Origin: JBEKCP01 sp049509515
Lineage (GTDB): Bacteria; Planctomycetota; Planctomycetia; Pirellulales; Thermoguttaceae
NCBI GenBank assembly: GCA_049509515.1
Contig: JBEKZV010000015.1
Location: 30,043-94,042 of the forward strand
Direction: 5' to 3'
DNA: 64,000 nucleotides
Shown here: positions 28,260 through 37,030 of the stretch, in pieces
How positions within the stretch are numbered: position 1 is the first letter of the stretch
Layout: each line of letters opens with the position of its first letter
The notes under the pieces: model-generated
Databases searched by the model: none
What the model was told of the DNA's origin: nothing
Seen by the model: the letters and a program-made list of their open reading frames with translations, nothing else
Position numbers and translations under genes: made by a program

Positions 28260-29475
28260 AGTACTTTCGCCACCAGAGTTTCAGGATTCTGCTCGCAAAA
28301 TCGTATTGCCGCTCGCCGGCCTCCTCGACGTAGAAGTCGTTCTGGAGGAGGAGCAGGAGATTCCGGAACGCCTGTTTCAGCTCCTGCCCCGCCCGGGGAC
28401 GCGGCTTGGCCGCTTCGACGTCGGTGTAGGCCGTGAGCAGCGCCTCCCGCGTCAGCGGCTCCTCGCTGCGGCTGAGACGATCGAGAATGTCAAAGGCGGC
28501 GTTCTTCTCGTCGTCCGGATAATGCGTATTGATGCGAGAGCGGTAATGCTGGAGCTTATCCCGGGCCGTCTCGCCCAGCAGAACCGTCTTGAAAACGGTG
28601 TGGACGTGCTCCGGGCTGAGCGTCTCGTGGTGTTTGCGCCAGTCGCGATACAACTCCTGGGTCAACAACTGCAGGAAGAAGGGGATCGGCTTGCCCAGGA
28701 GCGCCTTCACGGTTTCGACAACCGCCGGGTCGAAGGCAACCTGGCGCATGCCGAGCATGGTCTCGACGAAGGTCTTGACTTCGTCGGGGCTGAACGGCGG
28801 CAGGGGCTCGTCCCGCAGATCGTTGATCAGATTGAGCATGCCCTGCGCGTCGAGCGTACTCGTCAGGTTGACCGAGCCGCCCACGAGCCAGCGGACGTTA
28901 TCGCGGCGTGGATTCTGGCGCACCCCGCGGAACCAGTGCAGAAAGGTGTGCAGCTTTTCCGGACATTTCTTCTGCATGTTGAGGATCATGTCCGGCAACT
29001 CGTCGAGGATGATCAGGAGCGGCTGCTCGGTCCGGTGGATGGTCTGGACGAGTTCCTCGGCCTTCGTCTTCCAGTTCTCCTCCCAGTCGGCGTCCGCCTC
29101 GCGCAGGGCGATCTTGAAGCGGTACGCCTCGACTTCCTTGAATCGCGAAACGATGTTGCCGAGGAAGCTCCACGCTCCGGCGAGCGCCTGGCGGACGTAT
29201 TCCGGCTGCTGCTCATGGATGGCAGTGATCAAGTCCTGGCAGAATCCGGCCGGCGTATTGATTTCCTCGACGTTGAGGAAGACGACGAGACGCCCGTCCC
29301 GCGGCTCGTCTTGCAGCCGGAGCATGACGCTGGTCTTGCCCATCCTGCGGGGGGCACGGATTAGGACATGCTCCTTCCGTAGCGACTCCCAGAGGTCGTC
29401 AATGAATGCCTCGCGAAAGAAGAAGTCCCCCTCCCGGGCTGGGCTTCCAGCGATGAAGTCCTTGAATTCGTCCAT
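28252..29475 (-). CDS. P-loop ATPase (archaeal-type AAA), partner of the TPR-ATPase
   Basis: 407 residues, ATG at 29475. The Walker A is RAPRRMGKTSV (40-50), with the first Gly replaced by Ala as in many 'RRxGKTS' ATPases, and the Walker B is LLIILDELPDM (153-163). Downstream are sensor-like WLVGGSVNLT and a C-terminal region (DEKNAAFDILDRLSRSEEPL, 'AFRNLLLLLQNDFYVEE') that looks like a winged helix. Such ATPases often regulate partner proteins in mobile loci. It is first in a two-gene operon; its stop overlaps the start of the TPR-ATPase gene by 8 bases. The AT-rich promoter region before it differs sharply in base composition from its neighbours, which suggests transfer. Confidence 0.82.
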   Translation of the reverse strand: MDEFKDFIAGSPAREGDFFFREAFIDDLWESLRKEHVLIRAPRRMGKTSVMLRLQDEPRDGRLVVFLNVEEINTPAGFCQDLITAIHEQQPEYVRQALAGAWSFLGNIVSRFKEVEAYRFKIALREADADWEENWKTKAEELVQTIHRTEQPLLIILDELPDMILNMQKKCPEKLHTFLHWFRGVRQNPRRDNVRWLVGGSVNLTSTLDAQGMLNLINDLRDEPLPPFSPDEVKTFVETMLGMRQVAFDPAVVETVKALLGKPIPFFLQLLTQELYRDWRKHHETLSPEHVHTVFKTVLLGETARDKLQHYRSRINTHYPDDEKNAAFDILDRLSRSEEPLTREALLTAYTDVEAAKPRPRAGQELKQAFRNLLLLLQNDFYVEEAGERQYDFASRILKLWWRKYYG

Positions 29476-29495
29476 TGGATATCTCCACGACAGTT

Positions 29496-29536
29496 ATGTT
29501 GTACAACATTTTAGATTACAAAATACGAGAAGGCAA
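29496..29536 (-). promoter_or_regulatory. promoter and palindromic operator of the ATPase pair
   Basis: On the minus strand a TTGCCT (29536-29531) and TAAAAT (29513-29508) are spaced by 17 bases, a fair -35/-10 pair. The perfect 14-bp palindrome ATGTTGTACAACAT (29496-29509) overlaps the -10 and the expected start site, 20 bases before the ATG. This is the usual place for a repressor operator. No repressor gene is adjacent. Confidence 0.6.
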
Positions 29537-29616
29537 GACCCCGGTTGACGTTTTCTTGCAAGACACGTCCCTGTATGTACTTATCACCGTAGCGACAAGT
29601 GGGACAGGCGGAAGGC

Positions 29617-29761
29617 GGAGGCCGTCGCGTACGGGATCCCGTGCATCACCACGATCCAGGCCGCCGACGCCGCCGTCCTGGCGATGGAGACCCTGCGGGA
29701 AGAAGAGATGACCGTCGAGGCCGTCCAGGACTGGCTGGCCCAGCACCGCGCCCAGGGGTGA
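29617..29761 (+). pseudogene. carB: displaced, diverged copy of the carB 3' end
   Basis: In frame to a TGA at 29759-29761 the sequence reads EAVAYGIPCITTIQAADAAV, LAMETLREEEMTVEAVQDWL and AQHRAQG. This matches the last about 45 codons of the intact carB (SHGIPCITTIQAADAAVLAM and so on) with several substitutions and a different C-terminus. There is no upstream homology or start codon. It lies on the far side of the two ATPase genes, in the same orientation as carB. The 357-base gap 29476-29832 contains this relic, the promoter above and no complete gene. Confidence 0.9.
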
Positions 29762-29832
29762 CGGTGTGCCATTTTCCGAAACCGTAGTCTACCAGGTGGC
29801 AGCCCGGCTACGCGGCCGTGGGCCCCTGCCGG

Positions 29833-30267
29833 TCAAGGGGTGGTCGCACGGGCCACGAACAACTTGATTTGGGAGGCGACTACAAGCAACTCGACCGTCC
29901 GGCTCCTCTCGCTATCGTCCGGGTCGCCAAACTCGAATCGCAGGCCATCCGTGTACCCCTGCTGGTTCGTCATCTGCCAAGCCCATCGGACCCCCAAACC
30001 GAACGCCCCATGCCAGGGGCTCTTACTGCCGCCCGTCACGACCCGCTCATCTGGTCCGGGCTCGTAGGGGGTGAGCCTCACAAGGATTTCGTCGTAGTTG
30101 GGCTCCGCAAGGATGGTCGCGGTAAGTGTATCGAATTCGAGGATCACGCCGACGACGAAGGTCGGGGAGCCATCGAACAACACGTAACGAAGGGCGCGGA
30201 GTGGCCCCCCGTCGTCGCGGATGCGAGCGAGCGCTTCGGCATTTGGCGCCGTTGCGGGCATAGCCAT
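29833..30267 (-). CDS. hypothetical protein
   Basis: 144 residues from the ATG at 30267 (a second ATG at 30261 is equally possible); no strong ribosome-binding site. The protein is a single soluble domain of mostly beta strands: LRALRYVLFDGSPTFVVGVI, 'EFDTLTATILAEPNYDEILV', 'RWAWQMTNQQGYTDGLRFEF' and 'TVELLVVASQIKLFVA'. The pattern is reminiscent of small DUF6334-type immunity-like or adaptor proteins, but I cannot assign it firmly. It follows a DUF2283 gene on the same strand by 46 bases, so the two may be cotranscribed. It lies just outside the carB relic. Confidence 0.5.
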   Translation of the reverse strand: MAMPATAPNAEALARIRDDGGPLRALRYVLFDGSPTFVVGVILEFDTLTATILAEPNYDEILVRLTPYEPGPDERVVTGGSKSPWHGAFGLGVRWAWQMTNQQGYTDGLRFEFGDPDDSERSRTVELLVVASQIKLFVARATTP

Positions 30268-30313
30268 TCGGGGAGCACAATGGCGGTGGACGGGTAGCTG
30301 AGCGGAGGCGGCG

Positions 30314-30511
30314 TCACTCCGCCATCGAGTACTCGACCGACCGCGGGTCCGCCACGCGCCGCGAGGCATCCAGGATTTCCAACCCGATCAAGTTGCCGGC
30401 CGCATCGTAGTCGAGAATGACGCCCGGCTTCTCCTCGTCGCTTTCCTCGACCGCCTGATCTTTCAGCACGATGCGGAGTACGTCAACTTCGGGGTCGTAC
30501 GTTACCTTCAT
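30314..30511 (-). CDS. DUF2283 family small protein
   Basis: 65 residues from the ATG at 30511, beginning MKVTYDPEVDVLRIVL, the hallmark of DUF2283, followed by 'PGVILDYDAAGNLIGLEILD', the conserved second half (I-x-D-x-D-x-x-G-x-x-x-G-x-E-I-L-x-A/D). A longer frame to 30574 exists but starts before the family's N-terminus. DUF2283 proteins are often encoded beside DUF4258 proteins in putative toxin-antitoxin pairs; no DUF4258 partner is seen here, but the next gene on the strand is an uncharacterised protein. Role unknown. Confidence 0.8.
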   Translation of the reverse strand: MKVTYDPEVDVLRIVLKDQAVEESDEEKPGVILDYDAAGNLIGLEILDASRRVADPRSVEYSMAE

Positions 30512-30596
30512 GACGGCCTCCACGGCATTATACACATTTTGGCCGGTGCCGGCCAACCGAGCCTTGCCCAGCACGGCCGCACGGGGTACGGGAGCC

Positions 30597-31640
30597 CTAC
30601 GGCTTGCCCGCGCCCGCCTTGCTCGGCGCGGTCCGCTCGGCGAACGGCTGGAGCGCGACCCCGCGGGCGGGCCCCTCCTGGTACCAGAAGGCGACGCTGG
30701 TGTAGTCGTCGGCGTCGCTGGTGGTGGGGGTGCCGTCGGTGTGCTGATTCTGGATCTGGACCTTCAATGACTCCCGGAATCGCACGGGATTGCCGACGTA
30801 CCAGCGGTACATGCGGTTCTGGCCCTTTTCGTTTTGCAGGTAGCCGCTGTAGAGGTACGAGTAGGTGTTGCCGAAGCCCCAACAGGCGCCGTACTCGTCT
30901 TCCGTGCCGGGCGTGTGGGTGATCTTCTTGCCGTCGAGCCGGAAGATCGTGTCTCCCTCGCCCCACCAGCCGGCGAACCGCGTGCGAACCTGCAGGAAGT
31001 TTCCCACGTAGTGGCCGCGGCCGGTCACGTCGAGGATGGTGTGCAGGCCGTTCTTGACCGCGTTGCTCCGCCGCCACGCGCAGCACAGGCGGCTCTTCTC
31101 CGCCGCATACTGCCGGCCCTGCTCGTAGTCGATCGCGTAGGCCATGCTGCCGGAATAATCCCGGTCGCCGTCGTTGGCCAGGACGAACCGGGCACTCGTG
31201 GAGAACGGCATGGGCAGGCAGCACATGTAGCAGAAGTGCTGGATCTGCATCGGGGCGGACTGGTAGTCGATCGTATGGCCCCCCACCGCCCCGAAGAAGT
31301 CGGCCAGCGGCACGTGGATGCTGGGCTCGGCCTGGCCGTCCCGGCCGTCCTGGCTGTCCCGGCTGTCCCAAAAAACCTTCAGCACCAGCCCCGGATAGAA
31401 CTTGCCGCCGCTGTCGTCGGTGATGTACCAGTAGGTCACCTTGCCGGGGCCCTTCAAATCGCCCAAGAGCATCTCCTTGCCCTTGGGCAGGCTGACGTGG
31501 TGGTACTCCATGTGCGTTTGCGACGCGGCCTCCTGGATGCGGTACAAGTCCGCCACGCCTTGGCCGGCCGCCGCTCCGCTCAACAGCGGCGCGAGCACGA
31601 GCGCCGCCGTCATGCCCACAGTCGGAAAGTGCAGGGTCAT
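30597..31640 (-). CDS. secreted DUF2961 (GH172-like) protein
   Basis: 347 residues with a signal peptide (VGMTAALVLAPLLSGAAAGQ) and GGAG before the ATG. The DUF2961 core is recognisable: KGKEMLLGDLKGPGKVTYWY, 'LVLKVFWD', 'SIHVPLADFFGAVGGHTIDY', 'FCYMCCLPMPFSTSARFVLA' and 'WWGEGDTIFRLDG' plus 'GTEDEYGACWGFG'. Some DUF2961 members are now known as GH172 alpha-D-fructofuranosidases/difructose anhydride enzymes, in which a Glu pair is catalytic; the E in EGDTIF and the GTEDE motif fit those positions. The sugar acted on here is unknown. The gene starts 12 bases after the metX-metW stop and may be in the same transcript. Confidence 0.82.
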   Translation of the reverse strand: MTLHFPTVGMTAALVLAPLLSGAAAGQGVADLYRIQEAASQTHMEYHHVSLPKGKEMLLGDLKGPGKVTYWYITDDSGGKFYPGLVLKVFWDSRDSQDGRDGQAEPSIHVPLADFFGAVGGHTIDYQSAPMQIQHFCYMCCLPMPFSTSARFVLANDGDRDYSGSMAYAIDYEQGRQYAAEKSRLCCAWRRSNAVKNGLHTILDVTGRGHYVGNFLQVRTRFAGWWGEGDTIFRLDGKKITHTPGTEDEYGACWGFGNTYSYLYSGYLQNEKGQNRMYRWYVGNPVRFRESLKVQIQNQHTDGTPTTSDADDYTSVAFWYQEGPARGVALQPFAERTAPSKAGAGKP

Positions 31641-31652
31641 GCGAGAATTCTC

Positions 31653-33611
31653 CTACCGGCTGACCACCACGATGGCCATGTCGGCGTTGAGGTTCGGGTC
31701 GTCGTGGATGGTGCGGCCGGCCTCGGTGTCCAGGGCGATCTGCTGGTGGATCGAGATCCCCTTCTCGCGGCAGAAGTCCTCGAAGTCGGCGATCGAGAGG
31801 AAGCGGACGTTGGGACTGTTGTACCACTGGTAGCCCAGCAGGGTGCCGGCGCGGGGGGCGCGGCCCTCGTCGGCCAGGTGCTTGCGGAGCTTCCAGTAGC
31901 CGATGTTCGGGAAGCTCACCGCGCCCCGCCGCCCCACGCGGAGCATCTCGGAGAGCACCCGCTCCACGTCCAGCACGGCCTGGAGCGTCTGCGAGAGGAC
32001 GACGAAGTCGAACTGCCGGTCGGCGAAGGCCGCCAGGCCGTGGTTGAGGTCCCACTGCACCACGTCCAGGCCGCGGCGGGCGCAGGCCACGATGGCCTGC
32101 TCGTCCAGCTCGATGCCCATCGTCGGGCGGCAGCCGCGGCGGCGGAGCCGGGCCAGCAGGCCGCCGGTGCCGCAGCCCAGGTCCAGCACGCTGGCCCCCG
32201 CGGGAATCAGCTCCACGATCGAGTCGTAGTCCAGCCGGCGGCGGTGGAAGATGCTCGTCGGAGCGTGCCAGCAGGCATCATCGGCCTCCGTGGCGGCATC
32301 GTCGGCAGAGGGAAGGGATTGGGGATTGGGGATTGGGGATTGGGGATTCGTCCGTGGTCCGTTGTCCGTTGTCCGCGGGGCACCCGCGCAGCGGGTCGGC
32401 TGACAACTGACAACTGACAACTGACTACTTCCTGGCCCTTCATGCCCGACCCCTTGCTCCAGGTTGGCCAGGAACGCCCGCATCAGCTCGCCGTAGACCG
32501 GCAAGTTGTCCGGCAGCAGGAAGGCGTCGTGACCGCAGTCGCTCTCGACGTTGCAATAGACGACCGGCTGCCCCTGGGCGATCAGGGTGTCGACGATCTC
32601 GCGGGACTGGAAGGGCGGGAAGAGCCAATCGCTGGCGAAGCTCACCAGGAGCCAGCGGCAGCGGCAGGCCCGCAGCGAATCGGCCAACTTCTGCGGCGTA
32701 TCGCCCAAGTCGAACAGGTCGATGGCCATCGTCAGGGCCAGGTAGCTGTTAGCGTCGAACCGCTCGACGAACTTGTCGCCCTGGTAGGCCAGGTACGAGC
32801 CGACGGAGAAGCGGGTCTCGAACTGGCTTTGGACCTGTCGGGGCTGGAGGCGATGCGCGTCGAACTTCTGCATCATCGCCTCGCGCGACAGGTAGGTGAT
32901 GTGGCCCAGCATCCGCGCCAGCGAGAGGCCCACGGCCGGGCCCGTGCCGTTGGCATAATACTGGCCGTCCTGGTAGGCGGGGTCGCGGAGGATCGCGTTG
33001 CGGCCCACCACGTCGAAGGCCAGGGCCTGGCTGGTGAGCCGGGCGGAAGTGGCCAGGGCCATCGTGCCGGCCACCCGCTCGGGACATCGCGTGGCCCAGG
33101 CCAGCGCCATGTGGCCCCCCAGCGAGCCGCCCACCACCGCCCGCAGCCGCCCGATCCCCAGGTGATCCACCAGGAGTTGCTGCGCGCGGACCATGTCGCC
33201 GACGGTGATGATCGGGAAATCGGGGCCCCACGGGAGGCCGGTCTGGGGGTTGCTGCTGTTGGGCCCGGTGGTGCCCCGGCAGCCGCCCAAAATGTTCGGG
33301 CAGAGGACGAAGTATCGCTCCGTGTCGATGGGCTTGCCGGGCCCCACCACGATGTCCCACCAGCCGGGATCGTCGTCGGGGTCATGCCGCGCCACGTGCG
33401 AATCGCCGGACAGGGCGTGGCAGACCAGCACGGCGTTGTCGCCCCGGGCATTGAGCCGGCCGTAGGTCTCGTAGGCCACGGTCACGCCCGGCAGCATCCC
33501 TCCCTCCTCCAAGGTCAACGGCTCGTGGAAGGTTACGCTTTGGGCATAGCGGAGCGGCCGGGCGCTGCGGACGCTGTCGCTACTATCGAACACAGGCGGA
33601 TCGGCAGGCAT
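31653..33611 (-). CDS. metX: homoserine O-acyltransferase (MetX) fused to MetW
   Basis: 652 residues. Residues about 20-390 are MetX, an alpha/beta hydrolase that acylates homoserine with acetyl- or succinyl-CoA for methionine synthesis: VAYETYGRLNARGDNAVLVC, nucleophile Ser in VVGGSLGGHMALAW, Asp in FASDWLFPP and His in ESDCGHDAFLL. Residues about 434-652 are MetW, a methyltransferase-like partner: GASVLDLGCGTGGLLARLRR, 'DVVQWDLNHGLAAFADRQFD' and 'VSFPNIGYWKLRKHL'. The intervening 40 residues (SSQLSVVSCQ ... NPQSPIPNPQS) are encoded by tandem heptamer repeats. MetX and MetW are usually separate neighbouring genes; the fusion keeps all catalytic residues. metY lies upstream on the same strand beyond an inserted block. 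Confidence 0.93.
   Translation of the reverse strand: MPADPPVFDSSDSVRSARPLRYAQSVTFHEPLTLEEGGMLPGVTVAYETYGRLNARGDNAVLVCHALSGDSHVARHDPDDDPGWWDIVVGPGKPIDTERYFVLCPNILGGCRGTTGPNSSNPQTGLPWGPDFPIITVGDMVRAQQLLVDHLGIGRLRAVVGGSLGGHMALAWATRCPERVAGTMALATSARLTSQALAFDVVGRNAILRDPAYQDGQYYANGTGPAVGLSLARMLGHITYLSREAMMQKFDAHRLQPRQVQSQFETRFSVGSYLAYQGDKFVERFDANSYLALTMAIDLFDLGDTPQKLADSLRACRCRWLLVSFASDWLFPPFQSREIVDTLIAQGQPVVYCNVESDCGHDAFLLPDNLPVYGELMRAFLANLEQGVGHEGPGSSQLSVVSCQPTRCAGAPRTTDNGPRTNPQSPIPNPQSLPSADDAATEADDACWHAPTSIFHRRRLDYDSIVELIPAGASVLDLGCGTGGLLARLRRRGCRPTMGIELDEQAIVACARRGLDVVQWDLNHGLAAFADRQFDFVVLSQTLQAVLDVERVLSEMLRVGRRGAVSFPNIGYWKLRKHLADEGRAPRAGTLLGYQWYNSPNVRFLSIADFEDFCREKGISIHQQIALDTEAGRTIHDDPNLNADMAIVVVSR
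32315..32425. repeat. tandem heptamer repeats inside metX-metW
   Basis: Three kinds of 7-bp tandem units in one stretch: about 4.5 GGGGATT units (32315-32348), TCCGTTG units (near 32356-32375) and TGACAAC units (32401-32425). Between them is a CACCCGCGCAGCGGGT hairpin. All are read through in frame as the linker between the MetX and MetW domains. Confidence 0.88.
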
Positions 33612-33838
33612 GGAATCCAGTTTAGGGCAACGGCGGCGCGGCGAAAAGGGGCGGGACGCTTGCGAGGGGCCGGCAAAGTTGACTGGGCCGGTTGACTCGC
33701 CCCGCGGAATCGGTAGGCTCAGAGCGGGGCCCGTGCCGCGCCGCGTGCCGGTGGAAAAGATTCCTGCCCCCCCGCGGATGGTGGTGCGCAGGGCCCGCGG
33801 CGCGGGAACGCGCCAGCTTCAGCCCAGGGGTTGACGCA

Positions 33839-34756
33839 ATGCCAGAACACGATTTGTTCTCAAAGCGCGACAAGCCGCCCCCAGATGTGTTCCAGTACGA
33901 CCACCTCCCAGCGACGTTCCGCACGCAGGTTTTATGGGTGTGGCACGGCCTGCTCAACGAGAGGGCGTTCGCGAGGATTCGGCGGATTCTGTGCGAGGAA
34001 CACGGAAAGCTCCACCTGTGTTCGGAGCACCTGCGACCGGCTCAGGATCTTGTGCAGTTTCTATTGTCTGAGGAGTCCCCCGTCGGGGAAACGCTCGACG
34101 CAATTGAGCTGTCGATGAGGCTGATGCGCTGGTGCGCGGCGAACCTGTTTCCGCTCGGCCAATCCAGCGAAGCCGGGCACGACTACCTCGTCACGGAGGC
34201 TTTCGCTGGGGGCGGGAACATTACGGCCCTTTGCCAGGACGCCGTGGACACCATCAACTGCCGATTTCGGGGGAATGCGATTGGTTACGAATTCAGGCCC
34301 GAGTCCGAACGACTCGTGCGTGTCGACTCCCTCTTGCTCCATCGAGAGGTGGTCGTCCCTGCCTTGGCCCTGCTCGCTGCTCCGGCGTTCAAGGCGGCAA
34401 ATGCCGAGTTCCTGGAGGCGCACCAGCACTTCCGCCATGCGCAGTACCCCGATTGCCTAACGAAGTGCTGCGCGGCGTTTGAAAGCACAATCAAGATCAT
34501 TTGCCACCAGAAGGGCTGGGCCTTCGATCCCAACGCTCCGGCGGCCAGGCTCGTAGATGCCTATATGGCTGGCTCCGGCCTTCCCAATTACTTTGGTACG
34601 CTCCTGATGATTATCGCGACGATGCGCAATAAGCTTGGGCCCCATGGGAAGGGCACGACGCCCGTTGTGGTTCCTGAGCATTTCGCCAAGTACGCCTTGC
34701 ACACCACGGCCGCCGCGATCCTCCTGCTAGCGGACCACGCGGCGTCCGCCCCCTAA
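33839..34756 (+). CDS. AbiJ-like protein with HEPN-type C-terminus
   Basis: 305 residues from the ATG at 33839; the open frame starts at 33692 but the family begins at this Met. The N-terminus (DLFSKRDKPPPDVFQYDHLP, 'ATFRTQVLWVWHGLL') matches the AbiJ N-terminal domain 4 / STM4504-CBY_0614 family. The C-terminal half (YPDCLTKCCAAFESTIKIIC and 'IATMRNKLGPHGKGTTPVVV') is HEPN-like, with Arg-x5-His in RNKLGPH, the motif of HEPN ribonucleases. AbiJ proteins cause abortive infection in Lactococcus, so an RNA-cutting defence role is plausible but not shown. The gene lies between metX-metW and metY, next to a DNA methylase. Confidence 0.78.
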   Translation: MPEHDLFSKRDKPPPDVFQYDHLPATFRTQVLWVWHGLLNERAFARIRRILCEEHGKLHLCSEHLRPAQDLVQFLLSEESPVGETLDAIELSMRLMRWCAANLFPLGQSSEAGHDYLVTEAFAGGGNITALCQDAVDTINCRFRGNAIGYEFRPESERLVRVDSLLLHREVVVPALALLAAPAFKAANAEFLEAHQHFRHAQYPDCLTKCCAAFESTIKIICHQKGWAFDPNAPAARLVDAYMAGSGLPNYFGTLLMIIATMRNKLGPHGKGTTPVVVPEHFAKYALHTTAAAILLLADHAASAP

Positions 34757-34879
34757 GCCGGGCCGGCGCCGGCCGTGAGCATCAGTTCCGGGCGTGGAGG
34801 CTTCGTGGGTCGCCCGTACAGGGCGTGTCGATGCGAAACCCGCAGGTGGTTGCCGAGGAATTAGGAAGGGGCGCGAACG

Positions 34880-35359
34880 ATGCCGGCTCGTGAACCACGC
34901 CTGATCGAGACTGACGATTTCCCGCTAGTCTTTCTTTCCCAGCTCGCCGAGCGGGAAAGCTGGCGGAAAGAGATTCACCGCCCCGTCTACCACGTCCACA
35001 AATGGTGGGCAAACCGGCTGGGGTCGGTGTTTCGGGGGATTCTGCTCGGCAGCGCCTCGCCCGTCGAGACAGACTTGGCGGCTGACTTCTACCGGACCCA
35101 CGATTACCGGGGCTGGGTCGTTCTGGACCCTTTCATGGGCTCGGGAACCACGATCGGGGAGGCCCACAAGCTGGGTATGACGGCGCTCGGGCGAGACATC
35201 AACCCGGTCGCGGTCGAGGCCGTCCGCACGGCCATGGGACCGCTGGACCGCACGAGGCTGAGACATGCGTTCAAGGGCCTGTCCGAGGCCGTCGGGCAGC
35301 GAATCCGCGACTTGTACGCGTCGACCGACTCGCACAGGCGGCCCTGCGACGTGCTCTAG
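34880..35359 (+). pseudogene. DNA adenine methylase (COG1743-like), N-terminal half, ends at amber codon
   Basis: 159 residues from an ATG with AGGAAGGGG upstream. It contains the DUF1156-like N-terminus (IHRPVYHVHKWWANRLGSVF) and the S-adenosylmethionine motif I in VLDPFMGSGTTIGEAHKLGM followed by GRDINPVAVEAV. Translation stops at TAG (35357-35359) after CDVL. The frame then continues unbroken into the C-terminal half, starting YFWVMQASCPGC. Homologous enzymes have YYFWV here, so the TAG most likely replaced a Tyr codon (TAC or TAT). The enzyme as encoded would lack its zinc ribbons and catalytic DPPF motif and should be inactive unless the amber codon is read through. Confidence 0.85.
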
Positions 35360-35368
35360 TATTTCTGG

Positions 35369-37009
35369 GTGATGCAGGCATCGTGCCCCGGGTGCGGGAA
35401 GGCGGTTGACCTTTTTCCTTCCTTTGTCATCGCGCGGAACGCCTGCCCAGACCGTAAGGCGGCGATCCAGATCCTCTGCCCGAAGTGCGGCGACGTGTTC
35501 CCCGGTGTCAGACAGGCTGGGAAAGTCATGTGCCGGAGCTGCCTGTACGCCTTTGATGCGGCGGCCGGTGTCGCCCGTGGAGCGCGGGCGACGTGCCCGC
35601 AGTGTGCCGCGACGTTCTCAATCCTCAAGGCGATTGCGAATCGCCGAGCGCGTCCCGATTTTCGGCTCTATGGCAAGCTCGTTCTCACCCGCGAGGGCGG
35701 GAAGGAGTACCTGCCCGCGACAGACGACGACCACAAGGCCTACCAGGAATGCTCGCGCCGGCTGGGCGAGGCCCTTGGCGATGGGACGATAACGCTGCCG
35801 GACGTAGCGTTGGAGTACGGCCACAATACGCGGCAGGCGATGGGCTACGGATTCATGAACTGGCGTGATTTCTTCAATGACCGCCATCTGTTGGCGCTTG
35901 GATGGCTGCACGCGGGGATTGCCCGAATACCCGACCGTGTGGCCCGTGGCGCACTCCTGACCCTGTTTTCCGGGGTGCTTGAATTCAACAATCTCTTCGC
36001 GTCGTACAAGGGGGAGGGAACGGGGGCGGTGCGGCACATGTTTTCGCACCACATCCTGAAGCCCGAACGCGCGCCGATCGAGGCGAACCCCTGGGGAACC
36101 GCCAAGAGTTCGGGGGCGTTTTCCACCCTCTTCCGCAGTCGCCTGCTTCGGGCTATCGACTACCGCGAGGCGCCGGCCGAGGTCAATGGCAGGACGGGCT
36201 TGGCCCGCGTATGCTCCGCGCCGTTCACCGGGAAGGTATCGCCGCATTGGCCGCCGCGAGGCCCGTTAGGACATCGCGAAATCTGTCTGTCCCGCGGCGA
36301 CAGTTCCACGACCGATCTACCCGCCAAGAGCGTGGACCTGGTGGTTACCGACCCGCCGTTCTTCGATAACGTGCATTATTCCGAGTTGGCCGACTTCTTT
36401 TTCGCCTGGCAAAGATTGGATCCAGGCAGCCCGCACGCGAAATTGGCGACTACGCGTCACGCTTCGGAAGTTCAGGACGCAGACGCGGAACGGTTTGCGG
36501 GGAAACTCCAAGCTGTACTCCGCGAATGTCACCGCGTCCTGAAAGACGACGGCTTGCTTGTGTTCAGCTATCACCACTCCCGTGACGAGGGGTGGCAGTC
36601 GCTGGCCGAAGCGATACTTGGCGCGGGGTTCGTGGTCGTCAATTCGCACCCGATCAAGGCCGAAATGTCGGTTGCGACCCCGAAATCGCAAGCGAAGGAG
36701 CCGATTCAGCTCGACATCATCCTGGTTTGCCGGAAGCAAGGCTGTGGCTGTGCGTTTCCTAATGCGCCCGTCGAAGAGGCGCTCTGCCGGGCGCGCGCGA
36801 AACTGGCCCATTTGGTCGACGAGGGGTTCTCTTTGTCTCGCAATGACCGCAAGGTTGCCTTCTTCGGCCAGCTCCTGACCTCGATCTCAGGGCCGTCGGA
36901 CCTGTCGTCGGTCGCCAACCAGGTGTCGCGGGAGTTGGATCGTCCCGTCGAGCGACGCGCGAGCCCTCGAAAACAGGCCCGTCAAGGGCTGTTGTTTGAA
37001 GAGGTATAG
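35369..37009 (+). pseudogene. DNA adenine methylase (COG1743-like), C-terminal half
   Basis: 546 residues from an internal GTG/ATG just after the amber codon, in the same frame as the N-terminal half. It carries a zinc-ribbon block (CPGCGK, 'CPKCGDVFP', 'CRSC', 'CPQCAATF'), then the methylase motif IV DPPFFDNVHYSELADFFFAW, and the target region YHHSRDEGWQSLAEAILGAG. Together the halves make about 710 residues, normal for zinc-ribbon adenine methylases, and this half shows no other damage, which suggests a recent mutation. Such methylases accompany restriction or other defence genes; the neighbour here is the AbiJ-like gene and no restriction endonuclease is adjacent. Confidence 0.85.
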
Positions 37010-37030
37010 CGCCAGGCGTGCCCAAGTCCA

